DNA of 64,000 nt from Mrakia gelida. Lineage: Eukaryota > Basidiomycota > Tremellomycetes > Cystofilobasidiales > Mrakiaceae. Position numbers and translations under genes: made by a program. The DNA lies in NCBI GenBank assembly GCA_024345305.1, contig BRON01000002.1:248001-312000 (forward strand). The letters are read 5' to 3'. How positions within the stretch are numbered: position 1 is the stretch's first letter; every line of letters starts with the position of its first letter. A model generated the notes under the pieces. The model ran no database searches. It was not told where the DNA came from and saw only the letters and a list, made by a program, of their open reading frames with translations. This document shows positions 1-12,177 of the stretch, in pieces.

Positions 1-286
1 GAGGGAGGGAAGGGAGATCGAGGCGAGGAGCGTTGTCGGTTCGAGCGGGAGGGTACCTGTCGACTCTGGGATTTCTCGAGTGGGGTCGAGCGAGTGGGAG
101 GAAAGGGAGTAGTAGGTCGAGGTAGGCAGAGCGAGAGGTAGGTCTTTGGAGAAGGTCGAGGTTGAGGTTGTCGAGCTGCTCCCTCGGCGTCTCCTTGCGT
201 TAGTTCGATTTCGAAGGGTCTTCGCGAGCTCACTCTCTTCTCCAGATTCCTTCAACCGCTACAAACTCATTTCGACAGTTCTCACC

Positions 287-3200
287 ATGTCACCACGAGA
301 AGGAGCCGAACCTTCAAGAGCAGGAGTAGCCATTCTCAAACCAGAGTAAGTCTCAGCTCAAACAGGGCTGGAGGCCGAGCTTGTCCAACAATTCTGAGCT
401 GACCTTTCCCTTCTCCTTCCCTCCCTCCTTCCTCACCCTCCCTTTCCTCTCCCAGATTCATTCTCCCTCGAAGTGTTGCTCCCACCGTCGAGGTTATCGA
501 TGATGACGCCGCTGAGGCCGGAGACAAGTCGACCAAGCGAAGTGCAGAGGACGCTGGGGACGATAGGGATCAGGGAGGGAAGGCAGCGAGGGGAAACGAC
601 GGCAGGCAGATGAAGAAGCAGGGTGGAATGAACAAGGGGAGGTATGTACAGCACTTTCTTCCTTCTGAACTCTATACTCAGCATGTATCGTCTCGACCTC
701 TGACGTTCTCGCTTTCCCCCTGCTGCTCTCTGGCTCACAGGAAGTTCGAGACCGTCCGAGACGACGTTCAGCTTTGCCAGAAGTACGCTGCCGACCGAAA
801 CTGCTCCTTCGGTTCCGAGTGAGTGCCATATCCCTCTCGACGAAATCAAGAACTCGCGTCTAACCTCATCTACCCTTCCTTCAGGTGCCGACGTTCCCAC
901 GACCTCTCCCTCTACTTCGCCGCCAAACCCGCCGACCTCCCCTTCCCTCGTCGCGACTGGCTCTCGGAGACCGCTCCTTTCGTCCAAGCTCCTACCACCA
1001 CCGACTCTGAAGCATCCTCCTCCTCTCTTGTCTACTGCCCTACCTTCGAGGAGCTCGGGTACTGTCCCCAGGGCTTCAAGTGCCGATACCTCTCCGCTCA
1101 CCAAACCGTCCCCGTCGCGCCAGAGACCATCGGAGACCTCGTCGTCAACGAGGAAAAGAAGGCTGCTGAGGCTTCCAAGGGTCTTCGAGGAGAGAAGAAC
1201 TGGGTCGCGGCTGGAATCATGAAGGATATGAGGTCGAACCGAGTTAGTGTTGCGTCGTCTTTCTGCGTTGCGAGCTCGACTTCCTCCTCGCGCCCTGACT
1301 CGAGCTCTCGCTCCTCCTTCGTTCTCCAGTACGCCTTCCCCATCGCCGACCACTACCTCCTCAAGATCGACGGTCAAGCTCCCATCAGGAAAGGAGCCGC
1401 TTCCATCCTCGCTCCCAAAGCCGTCGTTTCGGAAGAGGAGATGATGAACGAGCAGGACGAGGAGGAGATGGCTGCTGCTTCCAAGATCGACTCCGACAAG
1501 GATATCAAGGATGGACCTATGAGGCCGGAGGAGAAGAAGAGGCTGAACTGGGAGGGGAAGACTTATCTCGTGAGTGCTCAACGCTTTCTTGATTTCGACG
1601 CGAAGCAAAGCTCGAGCTGACCTCGTCTCGTCGCGTCTTCCTCCCTCCCAGGCTCCTCTCACCACCACCGGTTCGTTCTTTCTTCCTTCTCGCTCCGCTT
1701 CCCTCCCTTCCTGCGCTCACCCTTCCTTCGCATCGATGCAGGCAACCTCCCCTTCCGTCGCCTCTGCGTCTCCCTCGGCGCCGACATCACCTGCTCGGAA
1801 ATGGGTCTCGCGTCCTCCTTCCTCCAAGGAGCTGGATCCGAATGGGCTCTCACGAAGCGACATGAGTCGGAGAAGAACTTCGGTGTTCAGGTCTGTGGAT
1901 CGAAGACGGCTCAGCTCGTCCCTGCTGCTGAGGCGATCGTGCGAGAGTGCCCGGATGTGGATTTCGTGGATGTGAACCTTGGGTGAGTCCAGCGCGTTCT
2001 TTCGCAGGTCCGAAAAGCTCGTGCTTATACTTGCTTTCTCCGTTCATCAGATGTCCAATCGATCTCGTGTTCAACAAGGGAGCTGGTGAGTCTTCGAGTC
2101 CAGTCGAGTCGCGTCCTCCCTCTCGTTCGTCGCTGACTCCTCTCTCTTCTTCAATCACGCTAGGATCCGCCCTCTTCGACTCGCCAGGTACGGATCTCTC
2201 TTCCCTTTACTCTCCCTCTTTCATCCTTCACTAATCCTCACCTCTTGTTCGTCGTCTCAGGCAAGCTCGGTAAGATCCTCGTCGGAATGTCGCGGGCTCT
2301 CGGAGACGTCCCTCTCACCGTCAAGATGGCGAGTCGCTGTCCCCCTTTTCGCCCTTCCAGACGCAAGCTGATTACTCTTGTTTGATGTTTCTCAGCGAAC
2401 TGGAATCAAGGATAGGCAGAACACCGCTCACAAGGTTCGTTCTTGTTCCTTCTTCGCTCGACGCACGGAAAGCTGACTTTGATTGATTTGTTCGTTCGTT
2501 CGCAGCTGATCCCTCGATTCGCTACTGAGTGGGGAGTTAACGGAATGACTGCACGTATTCCTCTCTCGCTACTGAGGTTCGGAGCGGCGTGCTGATCTTC
2601 TCGCGTCTGACTTCCCTCGACTCGAACAGATTCACGGTCGGTGAGTCGACGCGTTCCCTCTTTTGGTTTCCTCGTGTTCGTTGCTGATGATGGTCGTCGT
2701 TCTTCTCAGATCTCGTCAACAACGATACTCTCGACTCGCGGACTGGGAGTACATCAAGGAGTGCACTGAGGTGGGCAACGACTCCCTTCGCTGCTTCGTT
2801 TGATCTCGCCCGACCTCGTTGACCTCTTCCATCCTTCTTCAGACCCTTCGAGCATCGTGCGACGAGGCTAACAGTGAGTTTTTCGACTGCCCCGCTCGGC
2901 CTCCTACTTTGACTGACGCGTCTTCTCTTCTGCTCGCGTCCTCGCAGTTCCTCGAGTCCCCATCTTCGGTTTGTCCCTCTTCCCTCTCCTCCTCCTCTTC
3001 TCTTCCTCCATTTCGCTGACTTCGAAACTTCCCTTCATTTCGCGCTCCAGGAAACGGCGACTGCTTCTCCTCGCAGCAGTACTACGAGTCCCTCGAGAGC
3101 GGAGTCGACGGACTGATGGTCGCTCGAGGAGCGTTGATCAAGCCTTGGATCTTCACCGAGATCAAGGAGCGACGAGAGTGGGACATCAGTGCTGTGGAGC

Positions 3201-3888
3201 GACTTGAGTTCATTAGGAAGGTGAGCTGAGTACCCGTTTCGAACCCTTCTAGCTTTCGCGCTGACTCTCGTCGCGTTTTGCTTTCCTTTCTCAGTTCGCC
3301 GAGTTCGGAATCGTTCGTCCCTCTCTCCTCTCCCTTTCCCCTTCGCCCATCTCTTTCTCGTCTGACCTTTCCTCGGCTGTTTTATTTTCGTTCAGACTCA
3401 CTGGGGATCCGATACTGAGGGAATCAACAAGACCCGACGATACCTCTGCGAGTCGATCTCGTTCACGTTCGTCCCCGTTTCTTCCTTCTCTTCCCCCCCC
3501 CCCCGCTCTCCCTCTTACCTGACTCTTTGGGCTCGCTCGCACAAAACAGCCACCGCTACATCCCTATCGGACTCCTCGAGACCCTCCCCGGAAAGATCAA
3601 CGAGCGAGCTCCTCCTTTCAAGGGACGAAACGAGCTCGAGACTCTGCTCGCGTCGAGTGATTCGAGGGTGAGTCCTCGACTTTCTCCTCGTCGCTTTCCC
3701 GCTTTTTCTTACTCTTTGTCTCGAAGAGCTGACCGAGCTCCTGCTCTCTTCTCGCGCTCGTGCTCGTTGCCTAACAGGACTGGGTCAAGCTCTCGGAGAT
3801 GTTCCTCGGTCCTTCGCCAGACGACTTTTCCTTCATGCCCAAGCACAAATCGAGCGCTCAGGGATCGACGGAGGAGGGGAACGGTTAA
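287..3888 (+). CDS. DUS3: tRNA-dihydrouridine(47) synthase, Dus3 type
   Basis: FMN enzyme that reduces uridine 47 in the variable loop of cytoplasmic tRNAs. The first ATG (CTCACCATG) opens a short exon. Two CCCH zinc fingers follow: C-x8-C-x5-C-x3-H encoded around 770-900, and C-x8-C-x5-C-x5-H around 1038-1105. The TIM-barrel core begins with [13 protein letters not shown] and carries the catalytic cysteine in [15 protein letters not shown]. It continues with VKMRTGIKD and with HGRSRQQRY, a Dus3 signature. The C-terminal helical part ends near 3885. Zinc fingers plus full Dus domain match the usual eukaryotic Dus3 plan. The gene has more than a dozen introns. One, at 2551, needs a GC-AG reading and leads into an 11-nt exon (2630-2640). 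Several others use GTTCGT donors (1671, 2435, 3313, 3467). Identity is firm; exact splice sites are by eye. Confidence 0.93.
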
Positions 3889-4175
3889 TATGTCGAGCTC
3901 AAGTGGGGATTTCCATGAGCGATTTTTTCTGTCTTCGACTCGGTTTGGAAGGACGAGGAGACGCGTCGCGGGCTGAACGAGCGCTTCACCTTGCTTTCGT
4001 TCGCCTCAACTCGTCTCTTTCCCACTTCAGCCTGCCCTTTCTGCGTGCTTTCCACCACTCCCTCAGACCATCATGTCTTTCTTCCTTGAGGTCGTCAAGG
4101 AAACCAAACCAAACCTCAGCAGCGGGAAAGCTGCCGACCTCGACCGTCGGTCGATCCTTCAACCCTTCGACCACG

Positions 4176-6230
4176 ATGAGCTCCCTTTCCTCCCCTCCCT
4201 CCCCCTTCTCGCCAGCCTCGCCCTCTACCACGGTCTACTCAGAGTCAGATGCTTTTTCCATGGTCACTCTCACCCCTTCAGTCTACCAGGATCTCTACAA
4301 AATCGTCAACGGTGAGGCCGGCGAGGTCAGCTTCGCATGACTTGCGACCTTCCACTCTTCCTTCTTCTCCTCCTCCTTCCTTCAGCTCTTGCTGACCGCT
4401 TCTATGCCTTTTTCCAGGTCGAAGATGTCAAGCTGTGAACGAAAACTACCTGTGAGTCCCCTCGACGTTCGTTTCTCGCTTCTTGCCTTCGTCGAAGCAG
4501 CGCTCGCATGCCGACTCGAGCTGAGCTTCCACCTCCCTTCCTCTGGCTCTCTTTCTCCTTCTCCTTCTCAGTTGGACTTGCGATGCAGTCACCGTTCGTT
4601 ACGAGATCCTATGTGATCGGCTCTTCACGATGGCCTACGGAGGTCGAAGTTGGTTCCAACCTGGTCCTGAGACGATGGAAGAACTGTTGAGGGGAGGGGA
4701 CGCAAGGGTTCTGGAGCTCGGTGAGTCGCCCTCTCCTCTTTCAGTCGAGGTCGAGGAGGCTCGAGCTCGATGCCAAGCGAGAGTTCTGACAGGATGCACT
4801 TTTGGGATGGACAGGCAGTGGAGTCACCGCGAGCTGGAGTATGGAGATGGCCACGAGATTCCCTGAGGTTGAGATCATCGGTGTTGGTAAGTTCGTCTCG
4901 ACGCCGGCCTCTTTCCCTGCTTTCCTTCCGAGCGACGGCTCTGAGTAGAATGGAGAGGCTAAGCTCAGACAAACCTTTCTCGTCTCAGACGTCATTCCAG
5001 CGGAGCTCGAGTGAGTCTAAGTCGCGTCGCGAGCTTTCGAGTCGACGCGCTGATCCGCCGACCCTTGCGTTTTTTTTGTTTCTCTGCTTCAGATACGTTC
5101 CTCCGTGAGTGCCATCACTGCTTTCAGACCCCCGCATGCTCTACCTGACTCCTTCGTCAATCTGCGTTACAGCAACCTCTCGTTCGAACTTCACGACCTC
5201 GAAGGAGGTTTGCTTCCCTTGTTCGTCCAGCCCACCCATCCTCAGAGGTACTTCGACTTCATCGGCCTGAGGAGGATATACTGACGCCCAATCCCTCGTT
5301 TCCAGTCCTGCTCAGTTCTTCTCTGTGTACGTTGAAGCGTTTTTATCTTGCTCGGCTCGCCGCGACGCGTCTTCTTCGGCGACGTTCCTGACTCGCTTCG
5401 TCTCGCCACCGTCATCAACAGGATACACGCTCGAACTTTTGCTTGTGCTGTACACTTCGAGTACGGGCCTTTGTTGGCCGAGATGGCGAGATGTCTCCGG
5501 CCTGGGGGATGGATTCTGATCGAAGAACCGGTCAGTCTTTCCTTCTTGTTCGCGTCTGCTTCAATATCTCCCTTTTCTCTCTGTGACTGACTCCAGCTCT
5601 TGACGCATCTTTCTCGATCAGTGGGCTCTCCTCGGACAAGACGATCCTCAACTGAACGCGCTTCAACAGCTCGTGTGCGATCGACAAGCGCTTCATTTCG
5701 GAGAGTTCGACCGTCTCTTCACTCCTGTGATCGCAAGAATCGGGACGATGGTGAGCGAGTCAGGACTGTTCGAGGAGGTCGTGGAGGATTGGGTTGATTT
5801 GCCGATAGGGGAGAGGAAACGTGAGTTGAACGCGTGTCTCGCATCGTCTTCGTTTGGCTCGTCTGGAAAGCTCATGCGACTCGTTCTTCGTCTCTTCTTC
5901 TTCTTTCTCCAGTACCAGGAATTTTCCACGACGAAATGGGAAAGCTGGGTCGGGACAGGATCCTCGCCGTGAGTCGCATTTTCCTTCGCGACCCCGTCCA
6001 CGTTTCTCCTTTCTCTCTCCCCTCCCTTTCTTCTCTTCGCTGACTCCCTTTAGTCGTTCCACTACCACACCGCCTTTCTCTCTCCAAAGGCATGGGCAAT
6101 CTACTCCTCAAAAGCTGGGCTGCCTGAGCCGTTGCTCGAGGAAATCCACGAGCTCGACGAGAAGCTGCTTCCTCACGAGTTCATCGGGCTATACTCGCGA
6201 TTCAAGACGATCTCGGCCAGAAGGAAGTAG
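4176..6230 (+). CDS. LaeA-like class I SAM-dependent methyltransferase
   Basis: Putative S-adenosylmethionine-dependent methyltransferase, substrate unknown. After a Ser/Pro-rich start (MSSLSSPPSPFSP) the protein has YGGRSWFQPGPETME, then motif I VLELGSGVTASWSMEMA, then the acidic loop IIGVDVIP. Later come NLSFELHDLEGG and the motif IV/post-I region LLAEMARCLRPGGWILIEEP. This order matches the fungal LaeA/UMTA-type Methyltransf_23/25 proteins. Motif I ends in a Trp after the glycine loop, as in those families. The C-terminus ELDEKLLPHEFIGLYSRF is followed by TAG at 6228. I chose ATG 4176 because it is in frame with the first conserved exon; an upstream in-frame ATG at 3903 lies directly after DUS3 and would add only low-complexity sequence. 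About nine short introns. LaeA relatives are often called secondary-metabolism regulators, but no metabolite cluster is present here. Confidence 0.75.
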
Positions 6231-6651
6231 TATGGGTATATAATCTCATGCTTTGTCGTTCTTTGCGAGACAGTTGAGGGAGGGATCATGACCGAAAAGA
6301 GTCGAACCCACCGATTTGTCGTCGCGACGCGTCCTTTCCACGGTTCTGAGCGATCCACCCGCACGAAATTAGGACTTCTTGGGGTCTATCTCGACTTTCA
6401 GAAGCTCAGCTATCTCCTCATGCACTCAGATTCTCGAAAGGTAGAGACCTGCGAGACTTGTCAAATTTCGTTTCGCCAGGAACCGATCCAGGAACGAGCT
6501 TTCTCTCTTTCACTTCACCTTTCCTCGCCCTCTTCAATTCGACTCTTCTTCCCTCCTCACCTCCACCACCTCTTCCACTCGACTTATCCAAAGTTCATCC
6601 AAGCTCCCCACGCTTCAAATCCAACCAAGCCACACTCAAACCAACCTCAAA
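6231..6651. other. Intergenic spacer, 421 bp
   Basis: 3' flank of the methyltransferase gene and promoter/5' leader of the next gene. It has a TATATAA at 6237-6243, just after the stop codon of the upstream gene and so probably a 3' processing region, and one GACGCGTC palindrome at 6326-6333. The last 100 bp are pyrimidine-rich, like most leaders in this window. No gene seen. Confidence 0.5.
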
Positions 6652-9496
6652 ATGACCATCACCCTCGCCACCCTCGCGTCGTTCTCGTCGACCACCTTCG
6701 ACTCTCGAGCTTCTGCTCCTTCTCTTGAGGATTCCTCCTCCTTCAAGGCCTCTTCGGACTTCTCTGGAGAAACTACTGTTATCTTGGAGGTGAGTGGATC
6801 TTCGTCTATACTTCTCTTGAGCTTCGTGCATCGATTGGGCAGGGGAAAGGGAAGACGAGAGCGAGGGAGGGCGAGCGCGTTTGGCTGGGTGGAGAGGTGG
6901 AAATCCGCTTCCCACCTTTTCGTTCCCATTTTTTGGACTCGAGATGGATATGACTGGATAGCCTGAACTCGCATCCACCTCCTCGTTCAACTCTCGACTC
7001 TCTGAGTGGAAAAGGGGAGGAGGGAGGTGGACTTGAGTGGGAGGGCTGAGTGGGGGCTGCGGGAGGTCGAGGGGAGGGAGGGGAGGGGAGGGGAGAGCAT
7101 GGGAAGAGAGTCGTTTCCTCTGTGACCACGATGAGCTGACTGTTCGTTATTTCTCGCATGCTCATCAAGGACCCCTTCGCTCGAGCTCGAGCTCTCAAGT
7201 CAGCTCGTAGCACCATCACGGGCCTCAACAACGTCGATGCCAAAGTGAGCTTCAACCTTCATCCTCCTCTTCCTCCCTCTCTCCTTCTTCTCTCCATCTC
7301 TTCCCGCTTCTGTTCTCCTCGACCTTTCAATGACGTTAAGCTGACCCATATGCTTCCGTCATCCCTCAGATCACTCAAGGATTATCTTCCATCCCCTCCA
7401 TCAACCAAGGCCTGGAGCTCAAGCTCGAGTGCCCTCCTCCTCTCTCGCCTTCGTCCTCGTCTTCGTCCTCGTTCGTCGTCGTCAAAGGACAGAAGACCGC
7501 TCGACAACTTCCCGAGGTCGAGGTCCCTATCCAGCTCAAGGCCTCGTTCAAGTCAAAGATCTCGTCGTCCTTCAAGTCCATCGGAAACAGAGTCAAGACT
7601 CTCAAGTCCAAGTTGAGCTTCAAGAATCCGACCGTCTCCTCCCTCTCCCCTTTCGCTCAGGTTCGTCGCTCCTCTTCCGCTCATGTCCTTCGCCGCGTCA
7701 CCTTACGAGCTGATAGCTGACCTTCATTTTGTTCCCTCCTTTCTCTTTTTTCCCTGTACAGGATCCCATCGTCGTCGCCTTCGCTTCCGTCGACACCGAG
7801 GATCACGCCGTCGTCGAGAAGGAGGATCACCATCTTCAGCGACCTGCCGTCGTCTTTAGGAGCGTCGGAGAGAGGAAGGTCGCCCTCCCAGTCGTTTCTG
7901 CTTCTGCTCCTGCCGTCGAGCACTCGGTCGAAGTCTGTTACCAAGGTCAGTCGCTTCAGTCTTCTCTTCTCGTTTCCCGGTCGTCGTTCGTCCTCTCTCG
8001 TTGAGCTCACTGCCTTCTTCGTTTTCTCAATCAGGAGTCAACTCATCTGAACGCATCTACACTTCTCGAGTCTCCTCGGTTCACCAAGTCGTTCCCATCG
8101 AGTCCTCAGCTCATGACGGCGTCGAACAATCCGCTCAAGTCTTCGATCTCGGTGCGTCCTTCTCCTCTTCCTTCCTTCCCTCTTCTTCTTCGGCTGATCT
8201 CTCTACTCTCTGCCTCTATATTTTGCAGGTTGTGCCGCTCAAGTGGGGATGGAGTTGTTGGCGAGAGAGAGTATTCAGGTCAGTCCTCTCTCCTCTTCGT
8301 TCGGATCGAATCGAGTCGCGTCGACACTTTCGCTGACCTCCTCCTCTTCGTCTCTGCTTCTTCCAGACCCTCTCGCCAGCCTCATCGGCTCTCCCTACCC
8401 CCACTGGCATCAACTTCGAGAGCTACCGAGCAGCTGAGAGTACTCAGGTTCGTCTGACTTCTCTTTCTTCGACGCGGCCTTCGTCTTCCATTCCGCTCGA
8501 GCTGACTCTCGTCCTCTCCCCTTTCCTTTCCCAGACCCGGCTGCTCACGGACACTTCCACCATCGACGAACTCGACGACGACGAGGAGAACGAGGAGGCC
8601 GATCGAGCGTTCATCTACGACTCATCCGAGAGCTTCTTCTTCGACGGCGTCGACGTCCCTTCGATCAAGGTGAGCAGCAGATCCTCTCTCTCTCTCTCTC
8701 TTCTCCCTTTTCTCGATCTGACTTTCATCCCAACTTTGTCGTCTTCGGCCGCGGATGCCCTACGAAATGATCCTTGAAGAGGCTAGGATCCGACGAGCGA
8801 CCAACGACCTCGACCCAGCATCGCCTGAGTTCGACTCGTCTTCTTCCTCGTCGGACGGTCGCACCTTGGACTCGAACAGCAGCCACTCCTGCAGCCGGTC
8901 TTCTTCGATTCTCGACCTGGCTCGAGTGAGTGGTCCCTCTCTCTACCCTCTCAATCTCTCGCTTTAAGCTGACACCCGCTCCCTCCTTCGTTCGTTTCTC
9001 AGATCGCGTCGACCTCCTCCTCGACCACCATCGCTCCCTTCACTTCGCCGCTCGGAGCTCCCACCGTCGTCGTCTTTTTGCCCGAGGAATCGAGGATATA
9101 CGATTCGACCAAGGACGCTGTGAGTAGACCTGTATTCGTTTGGCTCGCTGCTTCTCTTCCCTCGAGCTGACTTTCGTCGTTTTCCTCTTCTCTCTCTTCT
9201 CTCAGGCCCTCTTCGGAGCCAAACGAACCAAGTCTCAGTCAAACCTCCAGAGCTGGATCTCAAGGACCCGACGAGGCCCGAAGTCGATGAAGGAGAGGCC
9301 GACGAGGACGGAGCTGTTTTGGAACGACGAGGAGATGACGAGTCTTCGAGACGAGGTGAGTTTCGACCTTCCCTCTCTCTCGCCGTTCTTTCTCGTACTG
9401 ACGCGCTCGGGTGTGCTTCTTTCCCACCTTGTCTTCCCCCGTCCGCCTTCCTTCTTCCTGTCTCAGGTCATCTCGGTCGACTTGAACTCGCTCTGA
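6652..9496 (+). CDS. Unknown acidic, Ser-rich protein
   Basis: Not recognised. The start is MTITLATLASFSSTTFDS at 6652. The first intron is long (about 380 nt, 6792 to about 7170); the other nine or so are about 80-120 nt. The introns I could place fall between codons (phase 0), which keeps one consistent reading frame through to NDEEMTSLRDEVISVDLNSL and TGA at 9494-9496. Visible features: a basic stretch around 7540-7620 (SFKSKISSSFKSIGNRVKT), a segment rich in Val/Ala/Glu (7762-7945), a strongly acidic run IDELDDDEENEEADRAF near 8570, Ser-rich tracts at 8820-8910, and a basic C-terminal part. No signal peptide, membrane helix or catalytic motif is evident. The look is of a lineage-specific, partly disordered protein. 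Coding status is well supported by codon use and phase; function is unknown. Confidence 0.6.
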
Positions 9497-10250
9497 ACAC
9501 AACGAAGACGAAGACTCGACGGCTCGCCCCCTGATCTCGACGACCGACGACGACGACGACGACGGGAAGGGTGGAAGGAGGGAGGGCTCATAACACCCGA
9601 CGGAGAAGATCACGAGGAGCACCTACGGCTAGTCGAGGCAAAGCGAGGTGACTCGAGGAGTCCTGTGGGAGAGGAGGAGGAGGGGAGGAGAAGATCCAGC
9701 GACGCGAGTGACGCTGGGACGATCATCTTGCTTCCAAGTCTCGTCCTTCGTCAGCAGAAGAGATGGAGCTCTCTCTTCCGCTGATGATTGGACTCGAGAC
9801 GGAGATGCGCGTTCCAGAGAGGAGAAGGAGGGACTTTCCGAGACGGTCGCCTTGCTTCTTGACGAGAACGCGACGACCTTCTCCGAGACTTCTCGACTTC
9901 GACCCGTTCTCTTTCCGAGTCCGAGTTCGATTCCGCTTGGGGGTGTAGATTGCTTTGCTTTGCCATCCGATACCTTGTACAATTCATGGTGCACTGAGCG
10001 CTCATCAGGCTTCGGACGAAGAAAAGAATCAGAACGAGGCAACGAAATCATCGCTGCCGACTTCGACGTGTGCAGACACGACGCGACTGTCTCTTCTCGC
10101 TGACATCGAAGACGGAAGACGATGCAACCTATAACAAAGGTAGCGATATACAAGAGAGAGAGAGAGAGATACAAGCAACCAAGAGAAACGATGAACGAAA
10201 CGACATGAACGAACAACCCAAAACAAAACGCTTCCGTGCCTCTAACGACC
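9497..10250. other. Intergenic region, 754 bp, convergent 3' ends
   Basis: Lies between two genes that point at each other. It contains a GAC repeat (about 9541-9565) and a GA microsatellite at about 10150-10168. A forward frame of about 150 codons (9648-10103) exists, but it is Arg/Ser-rich without family resemblance, so I do not call it. No RNA gene seen. Confidence 0.4.
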
Positions 10251-11657
10251 CTACCTGATCACCGACACCGCTACCCCCTTCTGGGATATCCTCAGGAGCA
10301 TGGCTGTCCAGCTGTAGCGGGAGATAAACGAGGAGAAGGGAAGAAGAGAGAGAGTCAGCTTCAATTTGGAGAAGACGCGTCACGAAGCGAAACGAAAGCT
10401 CACCAAGTCCGCATCGAATCTCCCTCGGCGGGTGCGATCCATCGAAGGGTCTCGAGTGACGGGAACTTGCTGATGTAAGCCTCGACGACAAAACTCAGGA
10501 TCTGGGGACTTGGCGAGCTGGCTGGGGGTTCCTCGATGTTGAGAGTGATGACTCGGTCCAACGGTTTGAGCCTCGTGGTCATCGCCATCGCCTGCACCGC
10601 TCCAAGCTGATCTGCAACCCATCTGAGGCCGGAGACCCTGAAGGCGAGCTCGTCGAGGTTGGGGAGTGCCCGGAGTTGGTCGTGGGATCGAAGGAGGCCG
10701 AGGAGAGACGAGTATCCGACGCGTCGAACGACCGACGAGGCAGGTCCTGGGGCGAAGAGCGTCTCCAATCCAATTTCATCCTTCTCGAACGAGGCTGTCC
10801 CTCCGACGATGATCCTCTCCACCTTCGGGAGCCTCCATTGGGCGAGTAAACGACGATGGAAGAAGAGTTTGCTCGGAACGGCGTCGGCGGCGAGGCTAAA
10901 TCCCAGAGTTCTCAGCTCGGGAAGGAGCAGAGCTTCTTGGGGGAGGGGAGTTTGAGTGATCCAAAGAGGAAGACTCGCCTGAACGACTTCGAGGTGGTGG
11001 AGAGTCGAAGCGACTGAGGATAGTGCGACGAGGGAGGCGGCGAAGTTGTTGGATCCGACGCAGATGCCGAGGAGGGAGTGGAGAGGTGGATGAGCGGCCG
11101 CGATCGCACGAGGATGTTCGTTGAGGTAGGGTGTGATCCGATGAGCCGGAGGAAGACGAGGTTGGGGAGGCACTGGATGATTGACGCAAGGGGTTGAATG
11201 TGGAGGATTTGATCGTCGCTCGCGGACCAATCCGACGTGTCGTACTCGAGGGAAGTGATCAACTTCAGCCGCTCGTCCCTGATGTCCGAGTCCGTCCAGG
11301 CCTGGACCTTCTTTGCAAACTCGCTGACCTGCGAAGGCTTTTTGAGCCGGGCAAACGAGTGGAAGGTCGGGGAGACGAGTTGCGGAAGAAGGGCAGACCA
11401 GCGAGCGAATGCAAGGTCAGAATCCATAGCTCTAAGGGTAGATACAAAGTCTGAACACTCACATGCATCCTCTTTGACACGAGAAACAAGCTTCCTATCG
11501 TCGTCCAGTCCTCCTCCTCCTTCTCCCCACCAGGTCGACGAGCCAGAACCTCGGGAAGGAGAGCCGTCTCGCCCTTCATCTCTCTTCGGGGGGGAGCTAC
11601 CAGCTCGATGATCCTCGTCCAGATCTCGTTGGGGACCTTCGACGAAGCTGGTTCCAT
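10251..11657 (-). CDS. F-box/LRR-like protein, two apparent frameshifts
   Basis: Read on the minus strand from ATG 11657. The N-terminus (KVPNEIWTRIIELVAP, then LFLVSKRMHVSVQTLYLP) has the shape of a fungal F-box. It would recruit substrates to an SCF ubiquitin ligase. Downstream are leucine-rich segments typical of the LRR-like tail: LPNLVFLRLIG, LLPELRTLGFSLA, LPNLDELAFRVSGLRW and FPSLETLRWIAP. A final intron (donor after SMRT, near 10405) leads to a last exon ending QKGVAVSVIR and TAG at 10251. The frame breaks twice, near 11436 and near 11130. Each time the coding quality continues in the frame expected from loss of one base, and each break sits at a CCC run on the coding strand. No normal-sized intron explains either. 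It may be a pseudogene, or the assembly may have lost a base at two homopolymers. The F-box assignment is by pattern only. Confidence 0.5.
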
Positions 11658-12177
11658 GGTGGGTGGGTGGGGAGTTGACGGAAGGGGGAGGGGAGGAGAG
11701 AAGGAGGAAGGAGGGAAGCTGGAGGGAAGGAGATGTCCGTTGATGAGCTTTGGAGTTCTGGATGATCGATGTCTGCTGGAAGAGTTTGAGCGATAAGGAT
11801 CCTCTTGGTAGGACGCAGCCGAGGGAGCGGAGAGATGGATGCCTCTCCAGACGGCGAGGGAGGAAGAGAAGGAAAGGGGCGGAGGGGATGAAGAAGGACG
11901 TTCGAGGTCAACCGGAACCGTCGACCTTCGAAAGCTCTTCTGCTCCTCGACGAGCTTGGAGCGTTCGCTCCTGGTCCTGGATTTCTAGTTTCTTCCCTCG
12001 CTCGTTCTCGCAAGACGACAACATGATCTTGATCTGAACGAAAGCTCTTCCCCTGCACTCCACGAAGGCTGTGAGGAAGCAGAGGGCCTCGTCGCCTCCT
12101 CCTTTCGAACGCGTCGCGAAGGACAAGACCAAAAGTCGAGACGTCATGACAATCTAAAGCTACAACCCACCAGCTCA
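11658..12177. other. Intergenic spacer, 520 bp
   Basis: 5' flank of the F-box-like gene and 3' flank of RPF2, both on the minus strand. The stretch 11660-11730 is purine-rich on the plus strand, matching the pyrimidine-rich leaders seen elsewhere. No gene seen. Confidence 0.4.

Noticed and set aside
433..1668. Antisense open frame of about 410 codons opposite DUS3
   Set aside because: It exists because CGA/TCG-rich codons avoid stops on the other strand. It has no family resemblance, while the plus strand encodes a complete Dus3.
8681..8700. Short tandem repeats (CT at about 8681, GA at about 10150, GAA at about 20216) and poly-C tracts (about 3497, 51661, 56778)
   Set aside because: Simple sequence in introns, leaders or spacers; noted, but no functional claim can be supported.
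9497..9600. Alternative acidic C-termini for the unknown gene at 6652
   Set aside because: Other frames give plausible acidic tails, but only the frame ending at 9496 continues the phase-0 exon series.
9648..10103. Forward frame of about 150 codons between two convergent genes
   Set aside because: Arg/Ser-rich composition, no splice-consistent link to the upstream gene, no recognisable motif.
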